Part shown: positions 1 to 6,591 of the stretch, piece after piece
How positions within the stretch are numbered: position 1 is the first letter of the stretch
Layout of the letters: every line of letters starts with the position of its first letter
NCBI GenBank assembly: GCA_944376785.1
Contig: CALWDV010000053.1
Span: 1-8,324, forward strand
Source: an uncultured Clostridia bacterium
Lineage (GTDB): Bacteria; Bacillota; Clostridia; Christensenellales; UBA1242
Length of the DNA: 8,324 nucleotides
Direction of reading: 5' to 3'
The notes under the pieces: model-generated
The model's input: the letters and a program-made list of their open reading frames with translations, nothing else
The model's database searches: none
What the model was told of the DNA's origin: nothing
Translations under genes and position numbers: made by a program

Positions 1-695
1 ACTCTATGCAATGCTATTGATGTTTTACCACTACCAGCAACTCCAAGCACAAGTGTGTTAAATTTTTCTGAACAACGAATAATTTGGTTTTGTTCACGCT
101 GAATTGTTGCAACAATATTTTTCATTTTTTCATTTGTAGAACTAGACAATGTTTCTTGTAAAATATCGTCGTCAACTTTAATGTCTGCATCAAAATAATA
201 TTTTAATTTTTCATTTTCAATTTTAAATTGACGTTTGTTTAAAATTTCTCCACTAACTTTTCCATTAATTGTGTTGTAACTAAAATTGCCTTTATCGTAA
301 TCATAAAACAAACTAGCAAAAGGAGCACGCCAATCAATTATATAAAATCCGCCATCTGGATTATTTAAACTTCTATAACCAATGTAATTATAATATGGTT
401 GTCCATTTTGTTCTTTAACATCAACACGTGCAAAATAAGGATTTTTTTGCATACGTTTTAATTGAATTTGTTCTTTTTCTAAAACTTCTAAATCGTTTTC
501 TCTGGCATAAATATCTAAAAAAGTGTCGTCAACATCTGTTGCCGTTGCATATGTTTTACGCATTTCAATTTTTTCAGATTGAATATCATCTTTTTCAGAA
601 GATAAAAAAGCCGATAAAGAACTTATATTATCCTTTATCTGCTTTTCAACAGTATTTAAATAATTTTTCTCTTGTTTTAAAATTTCATTATTCAT
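1..695 (-). CDS. helD: HelD-like RNA polymerase recycling ATPase (UvrD/Rep superfamily 1), 5' part only
   Basis: Partial gene: 231 complete codons plus two bases read from an ATG at 693-695, and the rest lies beyond position 1. Seen: a charged, probably coiled-coil N-terminus (residues 1-85), a DWRAP block (121-125) followed by an aromatic stretch, a Q-motif-like ATIQREQNQIIR (196-207), and a Walker A GVAGSGKT (218-225) followed by ALHR. This combination is characteristic of HelD of Gram-positive bacteria, which binds RNA polymerase, pushes its coiled-coil arm into the secondary channel and uses ATP to release stalled polymerase from DNA. The start overlaps the last 8 nt of hslU and has no clear Shine-Dalgarno sequence, which suggests translational coupling. 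The C-terminal helicase motifs cannot be assessed here. A related UvrD-like helicase is the alternative, but the DWRAP block and Walker context favour HelD. Confidence 0.88.
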   Translation of the reverse strand, partial: MNNEILKQEKNYLNTVEKQIKDNISSLSAFLSSEKDDIQSEKIEMRKTYATATDVDDTFLDIYARENDLEVLEKEQIQLKRMQKNPYFARVDVKEQNGQPYYNYIGYRSLNNPDGGFYIIDWRAPFASLFYDYDKGNFSYNTINGKVSGEILNKRQFKIENEKLKYYFDADIKVDDDILQETLSSSTNEKMKNIVATIQREQNQIIRCSEKFNTLVLGVAGSGKTSIALHR

Positions 696-2019
696 TATCT
701 ACAACATTAAATCCCAATGGGACTTTTTTCTTAGAATTATTAAAGTTAGATTCCTTATAAACTTTTTGAACATATTGTTTGTCAATAACAACATCAAGCA
801 TTGGATGTGTTCCATCTGCATTAAATGATATGTCTTCAAGCAACAATTCTAATATTGTGTGCAACCTACGTGCTCCAATGTTTTCATCTTCTTTATTTTC
901 ACGTTCTGCAATGGCAGCAATTTCTTTTAAAGAATCTTCTGTGAAAGATAAATTAATATTATCCACACTAAGCATTTCGGCATATTGTTTTGTTAATGCG
1001 TTTTTAGGTTGAGTTAAGATGTTAAAGAAATCTTCTTTTGTTAAATCACTAAGCTCCACTCTAATTGGGAATCTACCTTGAAATTCTGGTATTAAATCTT
1101 CAACTTTACTAATGTGAAAAGCACCAGCAGCAATAAACAAAATGTAGTCGGTTTTAATAACGCCATACTTTGTGGTTACATTGCAACCTTCAACAAGTGG
1201 TAAAATGTCACGTTGAACACCTTCACGGCTAACGTCTGGTCCTTTTGAATTTTTACCTGCAATTTTATCTATTTCATCAATAAAAATAATTCCTTCTTGT
1301 TCTGCTCTTCTTATTGCCTCAGTGTTTAAACTGTCGGTGTCAATAAGTTTATCACTTTCTTCCATTAAAAGTAATTCTTTTGCTTTTTCAACTGTTACTT
1401 TTTTTCTCTTTTTTTGTGCAGGGAAAATCGAACCTAAAACATTGCCTAAGTCAAGTTCGGCACCCATTCCCGCCATCATACCAATTGGTTTAGAATTATC
1501 TAAAACAGGAATTTCAATTATTTCGTTATCAATTTTTCCAGTAACAATATCTTCTAAAATTTCGGCACGTAATTTATCAACATCTTTATCTGGATTTTCT
1601 TGTTTTCTAATTGGATAAATAACATCTAAAATTTTGTTGTTAACAATTTCTTGTGCTTTAACACTAACTTCATGCATTTTTTCTTCTTTTACCAAACGCA
1701 CTGAAACGTCAACCAAATCTCTAATCATACTTTCACAATCACGCCCAACATAACCAACTTCTGTAAACTTGGTTGCTTCCACTTTAACAAAAGGTGCTTT
1801 AACAAGTTTTGCAAGACGTCTTGCAATTTCTGTTTTACCAACACCTGTTGGTCCTTTCATAATAATGTTTTTAGGTGTTATTTCGTCACGCATTTCTTTT
1901 GGTAGTTTACTGCGACGATAACGATTTCTAAGTGCAACTGCAACTGCACGTTTACCCTTGCTTTGTCCAATAATATACTTATCTAGTTCAGTTACTATTT
2001 GCTTTGGTGATAGTTCCAT
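688..2019 (-). CDS. hslU: HslU (ClpY) AAA+ unfoldase with an atypical C-terminal tail and no adjacent hslV
   Basis: A 443-residue protein that follows HslU across its whole AAA+ core. HslU normally forms an ATP-driven hexamer in the cytoplasm that unfolds substrates and feeds them to the HslV peptidase. Seen: N-terminal ELDKYIIGQ; Walker A GPTGVGKT (56-63); substrate-gripping pore loop GYVG (89-92); I domain from about 105 to 235; Walker B IIFIDEIDKI (244-253); the family signature SREGVQRD (264-271); sensor 1 ILFIAAGAFH (293-302); arginine-finger region QGRFPIRVE (314-322); sensor 2 IGARRLHT (381-388). The ATPase should therefore be active. Two oddities stand out. No hslV lies between trmFO and hslU, and the family's terminal DLSRFIL-type motif is missing: after IDKQYVQKVY (412-421) the protein ends in a Lys/Asn-rich extension closing PLGFNVVDNE. 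The start has a good AGAGG six nt upstream and sits 1 nt after the trmFO stop. Confidence 0.95.
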   Translation of the reverse strand: MELSPKQIVTELDKYIIGQSKGKRAVAVALRNRYRRSKLPKEMRDEITPKNIIMKGPTGVGKTEIARRLAKLVKAPFVKVEATKFTEVGYVGRDCESMIRDLVDVSVRLVKEEKMHEVSVKAQEIVNNKILDVIYPIRKQENPDKDVDKLRAEILEDIVTGKIDNEIIEIPVLDNSKPIGMMAGMGAELDLGNVLGSIFPAQKKRKKVTVEKAKELLLMEESDKLIDTDSLNTEAIRRAEQEGIIFIDEIDKIAGKNSKGPDVSREGVQRDILPLVEGCNVTTKYGVIKTDYILFIAAGAFHISKVEDLIPEFQGRFPIRVELSDLTKEDFFNILTQPKNALTKQYAEMLSVDNINLSFTEDSLKEIAAIAERENKEDENIGARRLHTILELLLEDISFNADGTHPMLDVVIDKQYVQKVYKESNFNNSKKKVPLGFNVVDNE

Positions 2020-2020
2020 A

Positions 2021-3349
2021 TTATACCTCTTTTATGTTGTTTTTTATTATATCATCAATTTTTTGTAATGCAATATCACTAAGTTTTTTATATTTTTCTT
2101 TTTTATCTTTAATTCTTTCTGTGCTACCAATTAAAATTCCCATATTGCTACCCATTGGTTGAAAATGTTTTGGACTTGCACTTGAAATGTAGTTTGCCAA
2201 AGCTCCAATCATTGTGTAACTAGTAAAATCAATTAAATTTTGACCTTTTAAAAATTTATCCATATTTAAAGCACAAACTAGCCCACTAGCAATGCTTTCA
2301 ACATATCCTTCAACACCACTTAATTGACCAGCCACAAATAAATTTGGATTGCTTTTAACTTGGTAATACTTGTTTAAAATTGTTGGTGCATTAATAAAAG
2401 TGTTTCTGTGCATAACACCAAATCTTAAAAATTCTGCATTTTTTAATGCAGGAATTAATTTAAACACTCTTTCCTGTTCTTTAAAAGTTAAATTGGTTTG
2501 AAAACCAACCATATTAAACATATCTAAATTGTTGGTTTCCCGTCTTAACTGAACACAAGCATAAGGATATCTGCCCGTTTTAGGGTCGGTTAGGCCAACA
2601 GGTTTTAGCGGCCCGAACCTTAAAGCATCAACGCCACGTTTTGCCAAAACTTCAACTGGCATACAACCTTCAAACACTTTGGAATTTTCAAAATCTTTTA
2701 ATTTAACACTTTCAGCACTAATTAATTCGTTATAAAACAATTCATACTCTTGTTTATTTAACGGACAATTAATGTAATCTTTTGTTCCTTTGTCATAACG
2801 GTCTGCAATGAAAGCATTGTTAAAATCAATGCTGTTATAGGTTACTATTGGTGCAATGGCATCAAAAAAATATAAATAATTATCTTTAAAAATTGTTTTT
2901 AAAAACTCAACCAAATTATTGCTTGTTAGTGGTCCTGTTGCAATAATTGTTGGCAAATTTAAATCAAAACTAGTAACTTCTTCATTAATAACATTTAAGT
3001 TTGAAAAACTTTTTAATGTTTTTGTTATTTCTTCACTAAATTTTTCTCGGTCAACAGCAAGTGCACTACCAGCAGGAACTTTAACTTTATCTGCCACTTT
3101 AATAACTAACGAATCAAGTTTTCTAAGTTCTTCTTTTAAAAGACCACACGCACTTGTAACATCATTTGATTTAAGAGAGTTTGAACACACTAGTTCTGCA
3201 AAATTTTTATTTTTATGGGCAGGTGAAAAACTTTTAGGTTTCATTTCATACAAATTTACTTTGTAACCTAATTTTAAAAGTTGATAACTTGCTTCACTTC
3301 CTGCAAGCCCTGCACCTATTACATTAACAATTTTTGAATTTTTATCCAT
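2021..3349 (-). CDS. trmFO: TrmFO, folate- and FAD-dependent tRNA m5U54 methyltransferase
   Basis: A 442-residue flavoprotein, the usual family length. TrmFO methylates U54 in the tRNA T-loop using 5,10-methylenetetrahydrofolate as carbon donor and reduced FAD as reductant, unlike the SAM-dependent TrmA. Seen: the FAD-binding Rossmann motif VIGAGLAGSE (10-19); AELVCSNSLK (51-60) with Cys55, and FEGCMPVE (226-233) with Cys229, matching the two key cysteines of Bacillus TrmFO (about 53 and 226); GFQTNL and GVMHRNTF blocks (282-317); and the second FAD-contact region AGQLSGVEGYVES (340-352). The ATG is the first possible start after an in-frame TAG nine nt upstream, and puts the Rossmann motif at the expected place. 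It lies 19 nt after the topA stop with no convincing Shine-Dalgarno sequence, so translation may depend on ribosomes arriving from topA. No anomaly is visible in the protein. Confidence 0.97.
   Translation of the reverse strand: MDKNSKIVNVIGAGLAGSEASYQLLKLGYKVNLYEMKPKSFSPAHKNKNFAELVCSNSLKSNDVTSACGLLKEELRKLDSLVIKVADKVKVPAGSALAVDREKFSEEITKTLKSFSNLNVINEEVTSFDLNLPTIIATGPLTSNNLVEFLKTIFKDNYLYFFDAIAPIVTYNSIDFNNAFIADRYDKGTKDYINCPLNKQEYELFYNELISAESVKLKDFENSKVFEGCMPVEVLAKRGVDALRFGPLKPVGLTDPKTGRYPYACVQLRRETNNLDMFNMVGFQTNLTFKEQERVFKLIPALKNAEFLRFGVMHRNTFINAPTILNKYYQVKSNPNLFVAGQLSGVEGYVESIASGLVCALNMDKFLKGQNLIDFTSYTMIGALANYISSASPKHFQPMGSNMGILIGSTERIKDKKEKYKKLSDIALQKIDDIIKNNIKEV
2026..2030 (-). promoter_or_regulatory. 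Ribosome binding site of hslU inside the end of trmFO
   Basis: AGAGG on the minus strand overlaps the last codons of trmFO and ends 6 nt before the hslU ATG. It supports the start at 2019, which gives the typical HslU N-terminus. Confidence 0.75.
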
Positions 3350-3368
3350 TTTATACTACTATGCAAAT

Positions 3369-5495
3369 TTAATTATTTTCGCTTTGTTGCGTTTGTTTTT
3401 TAACTGTGTGTGTAAAATCACAGTTTGGGTTTGAACACTTATATCTGGTGTTGCCATAAACTAACTTTTTAGTTAAATATTCGCCACATTTTGGACATTT
3501 GTGTTCGGTTGGAATTTCCCAAGATATAAAATCACATTCTGGATAACCTGAGCAACCATAGAAAATTTTACCTTTTTTGCTTTTTCTTTCTAAAACAGGT
3601 TTTCCACATTTTGGGCATTTTCCAATTTCTTTTGTTATTGGTTGAATGTTTTTACAATTTGGATAATTAGAACAAGCCAAAAATTCACCATATTTTCCTG
3701 TTCTAATAACCATTTTTCCACCACATTTATCACAAACAACATCTGTTTCTTTTGGTGGAATTTTAAATTTTAAACTATCTTTATCACAAGCATATAATAA
3801 TTTTGAAAAATCTTTATAAAAATCGCCCACCATATCTTGCCAATTAATGTCATGCTCTGCAATTTCATCTAATTGACTTTCCATTTTTGCTGTGAATTTA
3901 ACATTTATAATATCGCTAAAATATTTTTCCAACAATTCATTAATTTTTTCACCCAACTCTGTTGGTTTTAAATATTTTCCATCTTTTTCAGTGTAATGAC
4001 GACTTGCAAGTAATGTGATAGTTGGTGTGTATGTTGCAGGACGTCCAATACCCTTTTCTTCCATTTCTTTAACAAGTGTTGCTTCTGTGAAACGTTGTGG
4101 TGGTTTTGTGAATTTTTGAGTTGGATTTAACTTTTCAAGGTTTAACTTTTCATTTTCGGCTAATGGTGGTAGATTTGCATTTAAACCTTCTTCATTATCA
4201 TCATCTTCACTTTCTTTTTTACTTGCTTTTTTATCAACATTGAATGCTGCCATAAAACCATCAAAAATTGGAGTTTTACCACTTGCTTTAAATGTGTAGT
4301 TTCCGTTTTCAATTTCTGCAACAACTAAGTTATGAGTTGCATCTGCCATTTGACTTGCTAAAAATTTGTTATAAATTAATTTATAAAGTTTATAGTTATC
4401 ACTAGACAAATATGGTTTAACCTTTTCAGGTGTTCTATCTAATGAAATTGGTCTAATTGCTTCGTGTGCATCTTGTGCACTACCTTTTGTTTTGTAAACA
4501 TTTGGTTTTGCAGGTAAATATTTTTCGCCATAGTTGTTTAGAATAAAATTTTTAGCCATTTCCATTGCTTCTGGGGCAACACGAACAGAGTCTGTTCTAA
4601 TGTATGTTATTAAAGCAACTTTACCTTCTTCACCAAGTGAAACACCTTCGTAAAGTTCTTGTGCACAAAAACTTGCTTTCTTTAAGTTAAAACCAAGTTT
4701 GTTTAATGCTTCTTGTTGCATTGTTGAAGTTGTGTAAGGTGCCTGAGCATGTGTTTTTTGCGTGGTTTTTTTAACAGATTTAACCACAAAATTGTTTTGC
4801 TTTAAGTTATTTAAAACAATATCCATTTGTGTAGAATTTTCAATACTAGCTTTTTTACCATTAATTTTTGTTAATGTTGCTTTAAAAATATCCTTTTTTT
4901 CTTGTGGATATAGTTCGGCATTTAATGTCCAATATTCACTTGGAACAAATTTCAAAATTTCATGTTCCCTATCAACAACAAGTTTTAGTGCAACACTTTG
5001 AACACGACCTGCACTTAAACGTGGTTGAATTTTTTTGCACAAAATTGGAGATATTTTATAACCAACTAATCTATCTAAAACTCTTCTAGCTTGTTGTGCA
5101 TTAACTAATTTAATATCAATTCCACGAGGATGTTGCAAACCATTATTTACAGCATTTTTTGAAATTTCGTTAAATGTTATTCTAATTGGTTGTGTTTCAT
5201 CTAAACCCAAAATGTTGCATAAATGCCAACTAATTGCTTCACCTTCACGGTCCGGGTCGGTTGCTAAATAAATTCTATCGGCTTTTTTTGCTTTTTCTTG
5301 AAGCATTTTTACAATGTCTTTTTTATCAGGCATAATTTCATATTGTGGTTTAAAATTATCATGCAAATTAACTCCAAAAGAATTTGCTGGTAAGTCACGA
5401 ACATGACCTTTTGTTGCAACCACTTCAAAATTGCTTCCTAAATATTTTTTAATGGTATCTTGTTTTCCAACACCTTCAATTATAACTAGATTCAT
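3369..5495 (-). CDS. topA: DNA topoisomerase I (type IA) with three zinc ribbons
   Basis: A 708-residue type IA topoisomerase, which relaxes negative supercoils through a transient 5'-phosphotyrosyl link. Seen: an N-terminal TOPRIM domain with Glu7 and the metal-binding DPDREGE (80-86); LSAGRVQSVA (160-169); YTTSTMQQEA (254-263); the catalytic block TYIRTDS (297-303) with nucleophile Tyr298; AHEAIRP (343-349); GIGRPATY (482-489); an acidic linker around 425-436; and three C-terminal four-cysteine ribbons (Cys588/591/608/614, 627/630/648/654, 667/670/687/692). Length and layout match Bacillota TopA (Bacillus subtilis about 690 residues). One oddity is that the near-universal ESPAKAKT after the first beta strand reads EGVGKQDT (7-14). 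The Glu and the Lys equivalent to E. coli Lys13 are kept (Lys11). A GGAGG four nt before the ATG supports the start, 11 nt after the dprA stop. Confidence 0.97.
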   Translation of the reverse strand: MNLVIIEGVGKQDTIKKYLGSNFEVVATKGHVRDLPANSFGVNLHDNFKPQYEIMPDKKDIVKMLQEKAKKADRIYLATDPDREGEAISWHLCNILGLDETQPIRITFNEISKNAVNNGLQHPRGIDIKLVNAQQARRVLDRLVGYKISPILCKKIQPRLSAGRVQSVALKLVVDREHEILKFVPSEYWTLNAELYPQEKKDIFKATLTKINGKKASIENSTQMDIVLNNLKQNNFVVKSVKKTTQKTHAQAPYTTSTMQQEALNKLGFNLKKASFCAQELYEGVSLGEEGKVALITYIRTDSVRVAPEAMEMAKNFILNNYGEKYLPAKPNVYKTKGSAQDAHEAIRPISLDRTPEKVKPYLSSDNYKLYKLIYNKFLASQMADATHNLVVAEIENGNYTFKASGKTPIFDGFMAAFNVDKKASKKESEDDDNEEGLNANLPPLAENEKLNLEKLNPTQKFTKPPQRFTEATLVKEMEEKGIGRPATYTPTITLLASRHYTEKDGKYLKPTELGEKINELLEKYFSDIINVKFTAKMESQLDEIAEHDINWQDMVGDFYKDFSKLLYACDKDSLKFKIPPKETDVVCDKCGGKMVIRTGKYGEFLACSNYPNCKNIQPITKEIGKCPKCGKPVLERKSKKGKIFYGCSGYPECDFISWEIPTEHKCPKCGEYLTKKLVYGNTRYKCSNPNCDFTHTVKKQTQQSENN

Positions 5496-5499
5496 CTTT

Positions 5500-5504
5500 C
5501 CTCC
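5500..5504 (-). promoter_or_regulatory. Ribosome binding site of topA
   Basis: GGAGG on the minus strand lies 4 nt before the topA ATG, in the 11-nt gap after dprA. It is the strongest Shine-Dalgarno sequence in the cluster and suggests topA is translated independently of dprA. Confidence 0.8.
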
Positions 5505-5506
5505 AA

Positions 5507-6589
5507 TTATTTGCTATAAAAGTTTCCTGGTAACTTTTTAATTAAATTTTTTAGTTCTAATCTAATTAATGCAGTATTTAATTCTTTACTATCCATTCCA
5601 CTTTTTTGTAAAAGTTCTTCATAATGAACTTCGTTAACATCTATTATATCTAATATTATCTTGTCTGTTAAACTATACTGAACAACTTTTGTTTTGTTTT
5701 CTACAAAATTCTTGCCTAAAAAGTTTAACACGTCAAGCGGACTAAGTGCAATAACACTTTGACAGTTTTTTATTATTTTATTGCATCCAGTTGAGTATAT
5801 GTCGGTAATTCTGCCTGGCACAGCAAAAACTTCTCTGCCAAAATCTAACGCATAATTTTTTGTGTGCATACTTCCACTTTTTTCTGTTGCCTCTGTTATT
5901 AAAACAGCTTTGCTTAACCCTGCAATAATTCTGTTTCTTACAGGAAAATAATATGTTTGTGGTTTTTCGTTTGGTTTATACTCACTAATTATTAAACCGC
6001 CATCACTAACAATTTTATTGGCTAAATTTGTGTTTGTGGCAGGATAAATTTCGTTAACACCACTTCCTAACACGGCAATGGTTTTTCCTTTTGCATTTAA
6101 ACACGCTGTGTGAGCAAATGTGTCAACACCATCGGCAAGACCACTAACAATGGTAACTCCACTTTTTGAAAGCGCTTCACTAAATTGAGTTGTTACATCT
6201 TTGCCATAACGTGACGCTCTGCGTGAACCAACAACTGCAACACAGGTGGAATTTAACAAACTAACATCACCTTTTGCATACAACACAACTGGTGGGTTGT
6301 CTATTTCTTTTAATAATTTTGAATATGAATTTGATAAAATTGTCACAACTTCAATTTTAGAGTTTTCTAAGTTTGAAATGTAACCATTTAATTTGTTTAA
6401 ATCAAAATTGGTTTCTAATTTATTTATTTCTTCACTGTTTAAAATTGAATTAGATTCTTTTTTAAACAAATCAAAATTAATTATTAAATTTTCAACATTA
6501 ACTTCATTTATTAATTTTAACTGCTTTTTAGTTGATATGAAACCACAAGCATTTAAAAATAAAACTGCTTTTTCTGAGTTGTTTAACAT
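5507..6589 (-). CDS. dprA: DprA/Smf DNA-processing protein (RecA loader)
   Basis: A 360-residue DprA. In transformation DprA binds incoming single-stranded DNA, protects it and loads RecA; many non-transforming bacteria also keep it. Seen: a weakly conserved N-terminal helical region (1-95); the Rossmann-like core with VVGSRRAS (119-126), SGLADGVDTFAH (149-160), IAVLGSGVNEIYP (171-183), FPVRNRIIAGLS (215-226) and the SGSMHT to REVFAVPGR stretch (238-260); and a C-terminal winged-helix-like domain from about 304 to 357. These are the hallmark blocks of the family, in order. The gene begins 2 nt after the comM stop; the nearest Shine-Dalgarno-like element is a poor TGGA about 12 nt upstream, so translation is probably coupled to comM. 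Whether the cell is naturally transformable cannot be told from this window. Confidence 0.97.
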   Translation of the reverse strand: MLNNSEKAVLFLNACGFISTKKQLKLINEVNVENLIINFDLFKKESNSILNSEEINKLETNFDLNKLNGYISNLENSKIEVVTILSNSYSKLLKEIDNPPVVLYAKGDVSLLNSTCVAVVGSRRASRYGKDVTTQFSEALSKSGVTIVSGLADGVDTFAHTACLNAKGKTIAVLGSGVNEIYPATNTNLANKIVSDGGLIISEYKPNEKPQTYYFPVRNRIIAGLSKAVLITEATEKSGSMHTKNYALDFGREVFAVPGRITDIYSTGCNKIIKNCQSVIALSPLDVLNFLGKNFVENKTKVVQYSLTDKIILDIIDVNEVHYEELLQKSGMDSKELNTALIRLELKNLIKKLPGNFYSK

Positions 6590-6591
6590 AA

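Noticed and set aside
712..729. TCCCAATGGGACTTTTTT on the plus strand as a rho-independent terminator
   Set aside because: The stem is only 4 bp and no plus-strand gene exists that it could terminate.
709..740. A frameshift hiding a normal HslU C-terminus
   Set aside because: Reading both alternative frames after the A-run gives short tails ending SHWDLML and KSPIGI. Neither contains a DLSRFIL-type motif, so a simple indel does not explain the odd tail.
428..760. Plus-strand open frame of 110 codons
   Set aside because: It lies opposite helD and the end of hslU, both supported by strong family motifs. Its composition is Phe/Leu/Tyr-rich, as expected for the antisense of AT-rich coding DNA.
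2020..2025. Perfect TATAAT on the minus strand just before hslU, as a possible internal promoter
   Set aside because: It abuts the start codon and overlaps the end of trmFO. The sequence 17 nt upstream is AATAAA, not a -35 element, and initiation would fall inside the coding region.
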